The notes under the pieces: model-generated
Seen by the model: only the letters and a program-made list of their open reading frames with translations
Told to the model about the DNA's origin: nothing
The model's database searches: none
Part shown: piece by piece, positions 34,144 to 44,762 of the stretch
Numbering within the stretch: the first letter of the stretch is position 1
Layout of the letters: each line of letters begins with the position of its first letter
Source: Blepharisma japonicum
Taxonomy: Eukaryota; Ciliophora; Heterotrichea; Heterotrichida; Blepharismidae
Direction of reading: 5' to 3'
DNA length: 64,000 nt
Assembly (NCBI GenBank): GCA_949751835.1
Contig: CATKHK010000004.1
Span: 434,001-498,000, forward strand
Position numbers and translations under genes: made by a program

Positions 34144-36855
34144 TTAATCGTTTTGCTGGTCAGGCTTCTTTTTGAGCTCTTTTTGAATGCTTATTGGCAA
34201 TAATTCCATAAGTTTCGGAAGTAAGTTTGTAATTAATTTAGCCAGAGGAGTAGCTTCTGTTGATCTTTCACCACTTTCAGGATCAGGAAGCTTGGCCATA
34301 TCAGCTACTCTTGAGATAGCTTCCAAGAACTCAATAAAAGACATCTGAAGATGTCTATCATAATCTAATTCATTTGGCTGGGTCATCATTGCAAGATTAA
34401 AAGCCATGTTAGTTTCTCGGGCTGTAAAGGTCTCAGTCAGCAACTGACCTTCTATGCAAATGCCATCAAACTCTTGCAAGCACATAAATGGTTTTTGGCC
34501 AGGCTTGACTTTCATTTTTGAATATTTTGCATATACTGCTTTTAGTAATGACACATTTGCTTTTAAAACGTTATCAACTTCTTCTGTGATATATCGTGAA
34601 AATCTTCACTTATCAGCTAAAATATGACTTAAATTTGGCTTAATATGGTTATTAAGCATAATGTAAACTGCTTCTGATGCTGTTGTAGCTTGACCAGATT
34701 TTAGAAATTTGTCTAGAGAAATACGCACTAAAATTTCCATAAATTGATATCTTATTAGTGCATTGGCAGGATTTCTTGGATTATTCTTGATTTCTGTATA
34801 TAGAGCTGCCTTTGTGTGGAAATCTAAATCTGCAAGCCGGAAATTAGAATCAAAAATTTTTGCTTCATTGCAGAGGTCAGTCAAAACCATTTGGCCAATA
34901 GACCAAATTTCTCCTTGAGGACTAAGAGATGAATAATACTTATAAACCTCTTTTATGACACGATAGGATTCCCATAGCATTTTGCTAACTTTGGCTTGCT
35001 CATCTGGATCTTTTACAAGTTTTGGGATTTTTGACCTTTCCCAGTCAAACTCAAAGCATTTTCTAAGCAATTCTTCATCATCAAATTTATAATCTTTAAA
35101 AATGGATATCGGGATTCCCCAAGTTCTTTTTACAACGAGCGGCACAAATTTTCTCCTTGGAATTCGGGGTTTAGGGCTTTTCTCTTCTAAGGAAAGCAAG
35201 TTTGGCCCTTTTTGGTTGTCCTTGACATTTGCATCACATATATCAACTTGGATTTTGCAGCCTGGGTATAGCTCAATTTCTCTCGAATAGTCGTTCGGCA
35301 GCTCTGTCACCCTTTGATTTGGATTATTTTTAATTTGAGAATTATGTGTGTAAAAATAATAAAATCTTCCAGGTGGACACATACGAACAAGTTTATATGT
35401 AGTAGAGTCAATTTTCTGCATAAGTTCGCCTTCATATCCTTCAAAGCTAAAATGAATATATACAGGATCCTCTGCAGACCCAATTCATTCGAACTCAACT
35501 TCATTCCACCTCTCGCAGATCCAACAGTTGCTTACATGCCTTCAGTTCAAATGGCTAGTAATCCTACTATTAGATAAAATTCTGGTAAAAATATGAGCTT
35601 GGCCTGGCTTATCGAATTTTGAAGGAGACACAAACCCCAAAGCATCAACAATCCCTTGATTACCTTCCATATGAATTCCCATTATTGTGTGATTGTGTGC
35701 AAGGCCTTCTGACAGCACTTGGGCATCATTTAAAGACAGCCCATTGTGAGAAAGATCTACATGAAATAATAACGGATGCTTTTGAAACGCTCTGGATAAA
35801 AACTTGCAAGCATTGTCTTGTGGAGGCGAAGAAATTGCATTCCAAGAGAGATCAAGAATCTTCAGCGATTTATTGTGAGAAATTGCTCTACATATCATTT
35901 TGGCACCTTCACCTCTGATATTATTTCAATGCAAGTCTAATTTTTGGAGCGTAGTTGATAATTCTATAAGTTTTGCTATTGCCTTACTACCTTCTAGATT
36001 ATTTTTTGCCAAATTAAGTTCTATAAGTAAATAGCTGCTTTTCAGAGCTTTACACAATATTGAAGCTCCTGCGTCTTTCATGTGCAAGCCTTCAAGCCTA
36101 ATGGTATGGAGTGATGTGTTCCTCTTTTGAGACATATCAGCAATATATTGTACTACATCATTACTAAGCCTGTTATTAGACAAATCGAGTATTTCAAGTG
36201 CACTTGATTTAACTCCCTGCAAAATCTTCATTGCCCCTACATCAGTAAGCCTATTGTCACTTAAAATCAGCTTATTCACTTCAAACTCTTTCATTCCTTC
36301 AGATAAAGCTTCAGCATAAGAATCTCCCATCGCATACATCCCAATATCAATGTCTTGATCTTTTCCTGCTCTTTTTACAATTCCCATTGGAATTGGCGAA
36401 AGATGTTTTTCACGGATCTTTTTTAGGTATGAGGTAACAGGAGAATCTTCTATATTAAAGTGCCTATTTGTTTCAAGGATTTTATCAATATTTCTATAGT
36501 TATCCACATATTCAAGTTTTGCTTTTTGCCCGACCATATAGGTTTTTGATCTTCTGCTGCCTGGAAAAAGTTTCTTTTGCCCTTCTTCATTGAGCACTCT
36601 GAACTGGTCATAATAGTTGCTTAAATTTGGAAGTTTTAAAGGAGGAACATGAGGCTTAGGAGATTCAGACCGGCTTACAAGTATGGGTAATTCAACAACT
36701 GTCTCCTTCGGAGATTCAGTTATTGAGTGGACTATTGGCTTTCTCTTTGGCAATTTTTTCTTCTTCTTTTTTAATCTCGTAGGGCTATCCCCAAAAACTG
36801 GAGCTCTTATAGAATGTCTATTAGGAATAGGCATAGGAGAAAAGTAGCTTGACAT
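34144..36855 (-). CDS. Leucine-rich repeat protein with C-terminal EF-hand-like domain
   Basis: 903 aa once four TGA codons (35926, 35542, ~35488, 34606) are read as Trp. The N-terminal ~160 residues are basic and disordered with KKKKKKLPKRK. Ribonuclease-inhibitor-type LRRs run from ~185 to ~425 (VNKLILSDNRLTDVGAMKIL, LEILDLSNNRLSNDVVQYI, LIELNLAKNNLEGSKAI, LKILDLSWNAISS). Next is a Trp/Cys cluster (CWICERWNEVEFEW) leading into a conserved-looking beta-rich segment (YKLVRMCPPGRFYYFYTH), and a helical C-terminal region resembling degenerate EF-hand modules (~640-900). Similar LRR-CWICxxW proteins are, to my recollection, present in other protists, but I cannot name a function. It ends in KELKKKPDQQND. 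Confidence 0.8.
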
Positions 36856-36878
36856 TATATTAATAAAACTTACATTAG

Positions 36879-38855
36879 CTAGCTGAGCTGGGATGGCTGA
36901 ATTCCCATTATTGCGTATAAATTAAGACGGATTTCTTTAAACCTTGGCCGGGAAATGGGATCTCCTGTACAGCATTTTAATATGAGCTCTTTTAAAGGCT
37001 CTGACATTTCTTCGCTTACTTCAAACGGATATTTGAGGACAAGTCTGCGCTGGACTCCAAGCAAATCTAACCCATTTCATGGCTGAAGCCCAGTAAAAAG
37101 CTGATATAAAACACAGCCATAGGCTCATATATCTGTTTTTGTAGAGCATACAGGGTGATCTTCATATAGTTCAGGGGCCATATATCGAATAGTGCCTTGG
37201 CAAATTTGTGTGTTTTCTAGGCTATTTGTATTTGCAACTTGCTCTATTGTTCGTGATAAGCCAAGGTCACCAATTTTTACTTGATTAAACTGATCTAAAA
37301 GAATATTTTGAGGTTTTAAGTCTCTATGAACAATTGGAGGTTTTTTATTGTGTATATAATTCATCCCTTCAGCTATCTGAAGTGCAATGCGAAGCTTCTC
37401 GCTATGATCAAATTTGTTTTTCTCGATAGCATCAGCTAAATTTCCACCTTTTGCCAGCTCTGTAACTATACATAATGGCCCTTCTATACATATGCCTAGA
37501 AGCAATAGAAATCTATGATGCCTAATCTTTATAAGACTTTGAATTTCTTTTATGAAATCTTCTACAACTTTTGCATCAATTCTTTCTGAGTTCACAATTT
37601 TGACTGCAACCTCAGAGTCTCTAAAATAAGCTCTATATACTTTTCCATATCCTCCTTTTCCTAGCTCTTCTCTCATTTTAATTTCTTGGTAGTTGATAAT
37701 ATCAACCCCTAAGTCTCCAAAATCAATTGAGAATTTTTTAGACAGCATCCCAGAAATCAAGTTTTTCACTTCTGGAGTAAAAGGGGAATGAGAGCTTTCG
37801 CTGCTAGAAGTTCTTACTAAAATGGATTGCTTTAGAATTTCAATTTGAAGGTCTTCATCTTTTCCATTTTTCTCTTCTTCAATGCTTTTTTCTTCTGCTT
37901 CTGAAAATATTTCAGATTTCGCTAGCTGGATTACATGAAATTCTTCACCTGTTACTTCATTTTCTTGGACCCCGCCACTTTTTTCTGCAGAGAGATCAAG
38001 AGACATCACATCATCTTCAATTTCTTCACTAGCAGCATTATTTTCCTCAAAAATATCATTACTTTTGATATCGCTATCATCCATTTTAAGCTCATTCTCA
38101 CTTTCTATTTCTTTTGCTTGCAAAAATCTCCTATGAGCTTTTCTTTCTAATTCCTCAGTAATTAATTTTGCGATGTTTCTTTGATCATCTATTATTAAGC
38201 ATATATCAAATGCTGTTGTATTGTCATTATCAACAATACTAACGTCTGCTCCTATTTGTATCAAGACACGGGCACAGTCATAGCATTGATTATATGCTGC
38301 ATAGTGAAGTGGGGTCCAGCCTCAGTTATCTTTTTCATTGACATCTGCACCGTTTAAAATCAGCATTTCTACTATTTCTGCGTTAGAAGCTAGGTGCAGA
38401 GGAGTCATTCCATAGGAATTTTTTGCTTGCTCTATTCCTAATTCTTCAATGCAAACTCGAGTCATCTCAACACTGCCTATTGAAGCTGCAATATGCAGGC
38501 AGGTGTTTCCATTCTTATCAGTTTTATCGGGCGAAATATAAGCAGACATCAATCTAAGAATTGTTGGGTCCGAGGAATGTACAGCATTTAATAGCGCGTT
38601 GTGGCCATATTCATCTTCAGAATTATAGTCAAGGGTTTCAAAGTGCGAAATAAGATAATTAAGAACTGTTTTGCTTCCTAGCCTGCATGCATAAAGCAAT
38701 GGAGTGAAATTTCAGTACCCGACCTATTTAGTAATTACCAATTCAAGAGGAGCATTTGGATCCAATTGATATAAACACATTTCTAGCTGCTCAACATCAT
38801 CATGCTCAATTGAATTCTGAAGGAGGGTCTTTACATTATTTACGTCTATCGCCAT
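36879..38855 (-). CDS. Ankyrin-repeat TKL-type protein kinase
   Basis: 653 aa after removing a 15-nt intron (38724-38738). ATG 38855. Ankyrin repeats (~40-225): YWNFTPLLYACRLG, EYGHNALLNAVHS, KNGNTCLHIAASIG, YGMTPLHLASNAE, WGWTPLHYAAYNQ, two of them with TGA as Trp. An acidic linker follows, then a kinase domain (~385-640): GKGGYGKVYRA, EVAVKIV (Lys), HRDLKPQNILL, KIGDLGLSR (DLG in place of DFG), GTIRYMAPELYE, and DIWAYGCVLYQLFTGLQPW in which both Trp are TGA. It resembles the tyrosine-kinase-like ankyrin kinases (ILK/MLK-related) with apparently complete catalytic residues. Its stop codon is 23 bp before the LRR gene start. Confidence 0.92.
38724..38738 (-). other. 15-nt intron in ankyrin kinase gene
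   Basis: gtaattactaaatag, phase 0, with an in-frame TAG as its last triplet. Removal joins NAPLEL to VGYWNFTPLLYACRLG, restoring the first ankyrin repeat. Confidence 0.93.
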
Positions 38856-39381
38856 CGTTTCCTAATATGGTAAGAAGCCTTTCCGCCCCCAGGTATGACA
38901 TATTAAATAAGAGAAAATAATGCTGAGGATCTTTCAAAATTCAAAGTCTATTGATTTTTTGAATGCTCCTAGAGGCTTTAAAAATTAAATAGAAATTGTA
39001 ATAATCAAGAATAAGCATTGCGTTGAATTGTCAAAATGCTTTGTGAAGCTTTGCAAATATTATTATTTGTTTTTATCAACAAAGTTTTCGATTTTAATTA
39101 ATATGTTACCCTTATAGAGCATAGATTAATGGCTCTCTAACCAAATCTGTTTCGTATATTTCTTACAGAGATATAGGACCAGGTATGATCAGCTCCAAAA
39201 ACTTAAAAATTTATTAAATTCAAATTAATAGGCATAAATATGTTAAATACTAATTTCTTTATTTAAAGCTGAAATTACTCTTCAAACAAATTATTTGGAA
39301 TACTTATGAAGTTTTGCCTAAAACAATAAACTTAAAATGGCGATTAATGAATAGAAATGCCTTAGCATGGTTTTACATTTA
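38856..39381. other. Intergenic region, no gene recognised
   Basis: 526 bp between the ankyrin-kinase start and the 3' end of the CxC protein gene. AT-rich except for an island around 39120-39215. I looked there for a tRNA or snRNA and found neither a T-loop consensus nor snRNA landmarks. Confidence 0.55.
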
Positions 39382-39819
39382 TTATGTTCTTCCTTGGTAC
39401 CCACTTAAGTCCTCGTATTCTAAAAACCCAGCTTTTTCTTCCAATCCTTCAGAAATCCAATAATCATCATAGTCATCGCAGTCATATGATCTATGACACC
39501 TCTTGTGACAGTGGCGTGGATGGCAAGTGCAATTTGTTTGATTGCCAGGGGGTGGTACAGTTTGATTCGCTAAAGGTGTGGAGCAATCGCATGAGCAATT
39601 ACAAGAAAAGCAGTCACATGTACAATTACAGCTACAATTCCCAACTCCAGTGGTATTTGTACTTGTGTTCGTTGGCTGGACTGCAATTGTCAGGTTTCGT
39701 CCCTCATCTTCATCTTTCCAGTCCCATCCTCCAAGCTCCCTTGTTGATCTACCTTTTATATCGTCTATGCTTGCTGCAAATGTTGCGACACAAAGAATAA
39801 GCAGAAAAGCGTATTTCAT
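39382..39819 (-). CDS. Secreted CxC-cluster protein
   Basis: 145 aa from ATG 39819 (MKYAFLLILCVATFAA, a signal peptide). The mature region is acidic near its N-terminus, then holds a dense cluster NCSCNCTCDCFSCNCSCDC of alternating cysteines interspersed with NxS/T sequons, then a His/Cys stretch (CTCHPRHCHKRCHRS) and an acidic Tyr-rich tail. The CxC spacing recalls metallothioneins, but the signal peptide and sequons point to a secreted or vesicular protein. Metal binding is inference. An in-frame ATG six codons upstream exists; the later Met fits a signal peptide better. Confidence 0.8.
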   Translation of the reverse strand: MKYAFLLILCVATFAASIDDIKGRSTRELGGWDWKDEDEGRNLTIAVQPTNTSTNTTGVGNCSCNCTCDCFSCNCSCDCSTPLANQTVPPPGNQTNCTCHPRHCHKRCHRSYDCDDYDDYWISEGLEEKAGFLEYEDLSGYQGRT

Positions 39820-40081
39820 CAGAATTATTATTAGCAATTAAACGCACCATTTAAAAATCAGCATTCTGGTACTATCTACTATCCATAATAAATATAAATG
39901 AATTAATGGCTATGAGCAAATTATTTCCAAAATGGCTTTGTTGAATAATAGATTAATTGTATAATATTTGCAACATATATTTACTAATTTAAACAATCAA
40001 AATTGAGCAATAAATAGATCAAGAATTATTTAAATTTAATAGTAAGACACAATAAAGTTTATTGAAATCAATTTTAGTTAA

Positions 40082-41827
40082 TTATATATCTGCAGATTTT
40101 TCTAAATACTGAAATTCATGAACACGAGGCAAGTATGATTTTAGCTTTTCAGTATCCAAAATATTTCTGAGCCTATTAATGCAAACTCCATAATCCCAAT
40201 TGCCCTCATTTTGTCCTACATACTCTTTAAGAATGTTATAAACCTGCAAAAAATTATCTGCTCCCATTTCTTGCTCAAGTTCCAGCCTCATTTCTTCCAG
40301 TCTATTATACATTGATACTTCATTAATTGGTGCGCTTTCTTCTATTTTACTTGCAGCTTGAACAGTCCCTATATTTACAAGCTCATCCTCTCTATCCACA
40401 ATTTCTTCATCAGGGATTTCTATTTCTGGAGCAGGTGGATTTAAATCTTCAGATTCATCTTCAGCCCCTTCACTTTCACATGCTTCTTGGAGCCTTTCAA
40501 TCATTCTTTCTCTTTCGTAAGCATCAGGGTCTCCCATCCATTCAACTAGCCCTGCCTTTTTTGTCGATTTATTTTCTTTCATTTTCTTCTTAATGTCAGC
40601 TCTCATGCTTTTCCTTTCTTCGTCCCTTTCTTTTCTTATTTTTTCTGACCTTTCTTTATCTTCTTCTCTTTTAGATTTTTCATACTCTTCTTTCAGTTTG
40701 GCTTTCTTTAGTTCCTCCTTTGATTTTTTTGCTGGTGTTATTGTTGGTTTTGCAGATGGTACTTCTCTCTTTACTGGCTTAGCAGCTTTACTTTTAGAAG
40801 CTTCTGAAGATTTTGATTTTATGGGAGCTTTTGGTTTTGGGGCAGCTTTTGGGTTTGTCGGAGCGGAAATGTCAAATTCTGTGTCTCTCTCAAATGAAAT
40901 AAGCTCTTCTGTTACAGCCTCAGCTGGGACTTGAACTTCTCTGATTTCTGGGTCTGCTTGAAGAATTGGAGCACTTTGGTTATGTAAAACTGTATGTGAA
41001 AATTCTTGAGCCCTGATTGTTTCTGTCAAAAGATTTTGAATTCTTGATTTTATAAATGGAAGCCTTAAAACCTGTGCAACAGTAGGCCTTTTTGCAGGAT
41101 CTGTTGACAGCATTTGGGAGACTAGAGTCCTCATATCTCTAGAAAAGTGCGGAGGAATCTGGCTAAAGGCCCCTCTAACAATTTTTAAAGCAAGCATATG
41201 AAGTGATGAGCCATCAAATGGAGGCTTTAAAGCGCAAAGTTCATATAAAAGTACTCCCAAGCTCCATATATCACTTTTAAAGTTATAAGGCTTGCTTTCA
41301 ATAATTTCAGGTGACAAATAATAAGGTGTCCCTACCATTGTTCTTGCATTATCTATAGTGCTAGATAATACTTTCGCAATTCCAAAGTCTCCAAGTTTAA
41401 TCATTCCGTTTTTCATTAAGAAAATATTTTGTGATTTGATATCTCTATGCAAGATTTTTCTGTCATGCACATGCTTCATTGCTAAACAGATTTGAACAAA
41501 CCAGTCTAAAATTTGGCTCTCTGAGAAATATTTGGTTCCCTGCTGTTTGATCTTCGTTTGCAAATCTCCTCCATCAGCATAGTCCATCACAATGTTAAGT
41601 TTGCCGGTTGTTGTTGTGTATACATCAACAAAACGGATAATATTTGGGTGATCGAAGTTTGACATGATTTTGGCTTCATGGTAAGCTTGCTTCTTTTCTT
41701 CAGGGCTCATGGAGGATATATCTATTTGCTTTACCACCTTTTTAGAGTTGTCTTTTGGATTCTCACAGAGATAGCACTTTCCAAAAGCTCCTTGGCCAAG
41801 GAGTTTTATTTGTCTTAAGCCTTCCAT
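40082..41827 (-). CDS. NEK: NIMA-related protein kinase (NEK)
   Basis: 581 aa, one frame, ATG 41827. The kinase domain starts at the N-terminus (~4-260): GQGAFGKCYL, VVKQIDI (Lys), the NEK-typical HRDIKSQNIFL, GDFGIAK, VGTPYYLSPE and SDIWSLGVLLYELC. The ~300-residue tail is Lys/Glu-rich and basic (KAAPKPKAPIKSKSSEASK), then a charged coiled coil (EEYEKSKREEDKERSEKIRK), and ends in a helical segment (YNILKEYVGQ). NEK1/NEK5-like members with such tails regulate cilium length and basal bodies; ciliates have large NEK families. No TGA codon and no intron in this gene. Confidence 0.94.
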   Translation of the reverse strand: MEGLRQIKLLGQGAFGKCYLCENPKDNSKKVVKQIDISSMSPEEKKQAYHEAKIMSNFDHPNIIRFVDVYTTTTGKLNIVMDYADGGDLQTKIKQQGTKYFSESQILDWFVQICLAMKHVHDRKILHRDIKSQNIFLMKNGMIKLGDFGIAKVLSSTIDNARTMVGTPYYLSPEIIESKPYNFKSDIWSLGVLLYELCALKPPFDGSSLHMLALKIVRGAFSQIPPHFSRDMRTLVSQMLSTDPAKRPTVAQVLRLPFIKSRIQNLLTETIRAQEFSHTVLHNQSAPILQADPEIREVQVPAEAVTEELISFERDTEFDISAPTNPKAAPKPKAPIKSKSSEASKSKAAKPVKREVPSAKPTITPAKKSKEELKKAKLKEEYEKSKREEDKERSEKIRKERDEERKSMRADIKKKMKENKSTKKAGLVEWMGDPDAYERERMIERLQEACESEGAEDESEDLNPPAPEIEIPDEEIVDREDELVNIGTVQAASKIEESAPINEVSMYNRLEEMRLELEQEMGADNFLQVYNILKEYVGQNEGNWDYGVCINRLRNILDTEKLKSYLPRVHEFQYLEKSADI

Positions 41828-41899
41828 TTATGAAGAAACCTTAGTTTTTGATGATTAAATAGTCTTTGCTAGAGAATAAATGTTAAAATATTTGATTAT

Positions 41900-42583
41900 C
41901 TAAGGTAATTTTTTTAGTATTGCTAAGTGAAGTTCATTGTTTTTTGTTGTGCCTCTAATATCATCGTCTTTTGATTCCATTGAAAATTTATTTGAAAATT
42001 GTATAAAAAACGGATCAGATATTTCAGGAATTCTTTGCTTATATGATAAAATTATTGTTGTGTCAAGAGAACTCAGCTGATATAGTGTTTCACAAAGAGG
42101 AACCGCTAGATCCTATTTAGATTTTACTGGCAAATAGCAAACATCTGACATTAGGATGTAATCAAAATGGTAATGTGCTAAGCTTTGTCTATGATTTTCA
42201 TCCTCCCAGTTAAGCTCTCTAACTGTTCATGCATTCTCAGAACATTTTGTATTTGCTTCTAAGTTCTTTTGTGTTAAGTTTAGCACAGGCAGGATGTCGG
42301 TTGCTACTACATTTGCGCCTTTATAGAAACTCAAAATTGAAGGTAAAGCTGTTCCTGCTCCCAGTTCCAAAATTCATTTATTTGTAAAATCTAAATTTTG
42401 AATATATTTGGTAATAACATATGAGCTATCCCAGAATATGCCTCCTTTTCCATATCTGAAGTTTTGATACAGCTTTATTGGATTTTCTAAAAACTCATCA
42501 AAAATTAAGAGTTCTACATTTGAATAGCGATAATCGTCAAAAATATCATCAGTGCTAATAGTAGCTCTCTGGCCTTCAGACAT
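41900..42583 (-). CDS. METTL21/EEF1AKMT3-like lysine methyltransferase
   Basis: 222 aa after removing a 15-nt intron (42113-42127); two TGA codons are Trp. S-adenosylmethionine-binding class I fold of methyltransferase family 16: WILELGAGTALPSILSFY (motif I), VVATDILPVL (acidic residue of motif II), then the DYILMSDVCYLPDLAVPLCE segment, where the family has a Asp-x-x-Tyr-like motif, and TTIILSYKQR. The N-terminal GKGGIFWDSSYVITKYI corresponds to the usual G-x-x-x-W-x-(A/S) element. Such enzymes methylate Lys of eEF1A, HSP70 or VCP; which one cannot be told from this sequence. It stops at TAG 41900-41902. Confidence 0.87.
42113..42127 (-). other. 15-nt intron in methyltransferase gene
   Basis: gtaaaatctaaatag in phase 0 with a terminal in-frame TAG. 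Removal joins VCYLP to DLAVPLCETL. Confidence 0.92.
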
Positions 42584-42778
42584 TTAGTGTAATTTTTATC
42601 TATATAGTTACTATAAATATGTATCGTCTATTTTTCAATTAATCAAATATCTCTTTAAATTATCAAGAAAGGATTTAAAACAAATATCTAGTTTGGCATT
42701 AAAGGATGAATTTCAATGTCTCACTATTCAAATTTATATCTTTATATGCATCATTAATTATTATATCAAACTGACAGC

Positions 42779-43255
42779 CTAGCCCATAAGTTTTTGGATA
42801 TTTACAATTTTCGAACTTGTGATAGGAATATGGATTGGAATAGTATTTTTAAAGCCTTCTGGAATTTGGTACTGAGACACATTTCTTGATTGATCATATG
42901 TTTTTATAATGGATCGTCTATGCTTGACAGCTAACTTCTGTCCCAAAAGTTCAAGGCTTTCACTTCTCGATCCTAATTTAGGGGACTTATTTCGAGTAAA
43001 GCCATCTAAATAAGGTGATGACCATTTCTCAGACTCTTTGTCCAAGGACTTCTGCAGGGATGTTAATACAATTGAAGCCAGGCTTGATTTTGTATTTCCA
43101 TTAGGAATTGCTTTTTCTTTCAAATTTAGTTTTGATATATCACTGAATGAATAGGACTTATAATTTGATAGTGACTGAAACCCTTCTTCAATTAAAATGC
43201 TTTTTGCTATTTTCCTTCTTTGCTTTCTCCAACTTTCCAGTCTATGAGTGCTCAT
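42779..43255 (-). CDS. Basic protein of unknown function
   Basis: 158 aa, ATG 43255, TAG stop. Arg/Lys/Ser-rich (MSTHRLESWRKQRRKIAK at the start, KLAVKHRRSIIKTYDQSR later), pI clearly basic, mostly without predicted membrane or coiled-coil segments. No family recognised. The frame is closed at both ends by AT-rich spacer, and codon composition resembles the neighbours, so I regard it as a real gene. Confidence 0.6.
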   Translation of the reverse strand: MSTHRLESWRKQRRKIAKSILIEEGFQSLSNYKSYSFSDISKLNLKEKAIPNGNTKSSLASIVLTSLQKSLDKESEKWSSPYLDGFTRNKSPKLGSRSESLELLGQKLAVKHRRSIIKTYDQSRNVSQYQIPEGFKNTIPIHIPITSSKIVNIQKLMG

Positions 43256-43403
43256 TGTCGAAGTATTAATAAATTAATGTCATGGACTTTAATATTAAGA
43301 AAATAATTGAAGCATAATTCAAGGTCTAAAATCTTTTATAGAAATTCAATGTTTATATAATGCTATTTAAAATTTTAATTAGTAAAATTAATTGTATCAG
43401 ATT

Positions 43404-44507
43404 TTATTTTGTTGTGGCAGCATCAGAATTACTACCTTGCTGCTGGTTTATATCATAGAAATAGCCTGCAAATAAATTTTGAGTAGAATTACTTCTTAGC
43501 AGTTCTGCACTTTCCTGCATTTCGTCATTTTCTGCATCTTTCCAAGGATCATTGGAAAGATGCAGTCTCATATCAAAATTATCTTCATTTTTATCAGGAA
43601 TAAAAGGAGACACCAAAGAGTGGTCCAAAAGTTTTTCCCATTCAAAATCTTTCAGCCAAGGGTGGGTTTTCACTTCGTCTGGACCATTAAGTCCCAATCT
43701 ATTTACAGGTTTCCTTTGTATCATCTAAATATGGCTTACTCTATTTATAAAGTCAGCAGCTTCCACTGACCAGCCTTCAGGTACTTCATTTTTCTTGATT
43801 TGTACTTGTTTTGCTAAAATCTGATCTCTAATTTCTTTCCTTGACCTACCTAAATAAGGTCTTTTTCCGTTCATAAACTCATAAGCAATGATTCCAACTG
43901 CAAAATAATCTGCAGCAACCCCATGGTTTTGTCGGCACATCACTTCAGGAGCCATATACCCTGGTGTGCCACTTGTGTCTTTGGCATTCTCTGGATTCCA
44001 GACTCTTGCGATACCAAAATCTGTGATTCTCACATAGCCTTTCCCATCAATAACTAAATTTTCAGGCTTGATGTCTCTGTGCAAAATTCCATTTCTATGC
44101 AAATACTCAAGGCCTGACACAATGCATGCAATAAAAAATTTCGTTTGTTCTTCTGAAAAACTTTTGCAACGGCCTAAATGATATCGGAGATCTCCTCCTG
44201 GCATGAGATCCATTACTAAGTAAAGGCTTTCTCTATCTTGAAATGCATAATGCATATTTACTATAAAAGGGTGGTGAAGCATTGATAGGAGTCTTCGCTC
44301 GTTCATTACTGAATTTACACTTTTTTTTGCAAGTACTCGCGCCTTTAGCATTTCTTTCATAGCAAAAATTTCATGTGTTTTTTTCAATTCGACCTTCCAA
44401 ACCTTTCCAAAACCGCCTTTTCCAATTACATATTGAAATTGGAAATGAGTTTTCGAGATACTAACAGTGGGGTCAGCGTTCTCTTCTTTGAAATTGCAAC
44501 TACCCAT
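43404..44507 (-). CDS. AGC-family protein kinase, STK32/YANK-like
   Basis: 362 aa after removal of a 15-nt intron (43725-43739). ATG 44507 gives MGSCNFKEEN, an N-myristoylation-type start. The kinase domain (~20-285) shows GKGGFGKVWKV, FAMKEM (Lys), PGGDLRYHLGR, HRDIKPENLVI, ITDFGIAR and GTPGYMAPE. The PGGDLRYHL segment and spacing are typical of the STK32/YANK branch of AGC kinases. The C-terminal extension (FEWEKLLDHSLVSPFIPDK) resembles the AGC tail start but no clear FxxF hydrophobic motif is seen. Intron removal gives FINRMIQRKPVNRLGLNG, the expected subdomain XI. Confidence 0.92.
43725..43739 (-). other. 15-nt intron in AGC kinase gene
   Basis: gtaagccatatttag in phase 0, ending in an in-frame TAG; removal joins ADFINR to MIQRKPVNRLG. 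Confidence 0.95.
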
Positions 44508-44762
44508 TAGCAAAAAGCAATAAATTTAATTTAATAAACGATAATATTTTCGAAGGCTTATTTATTTCAGTATTTATGGCTATTTTTTAGGCACACAATG
44601 TAATTAATTATTGATTGATTTAAGATTTATATAGATATTTTTGAATTATTTTAAAGCCAATAGATTTAATAAGAAAAGCTCTTAGCACTTTTTTATTTTA
44701 ATACCATTGTAATATTTATATTTCAACTATTAATAAGTTTATCATCTATCTCCCTCAAGCTC

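Noticed and set aside
39110-39215. Possible tRNA or spliceosomal snRNA in a less AT-rich island
   Set aside because: No GGTTCRANYCC-type T-loop and no U1-U6 landmark; the only stem is about 5 bp.
43404-44513. Start of the AGC kinase at 44513
   Set aside because: That codon is TTG; ATG 44507 gives a myristoylation-type MGSC terminus.
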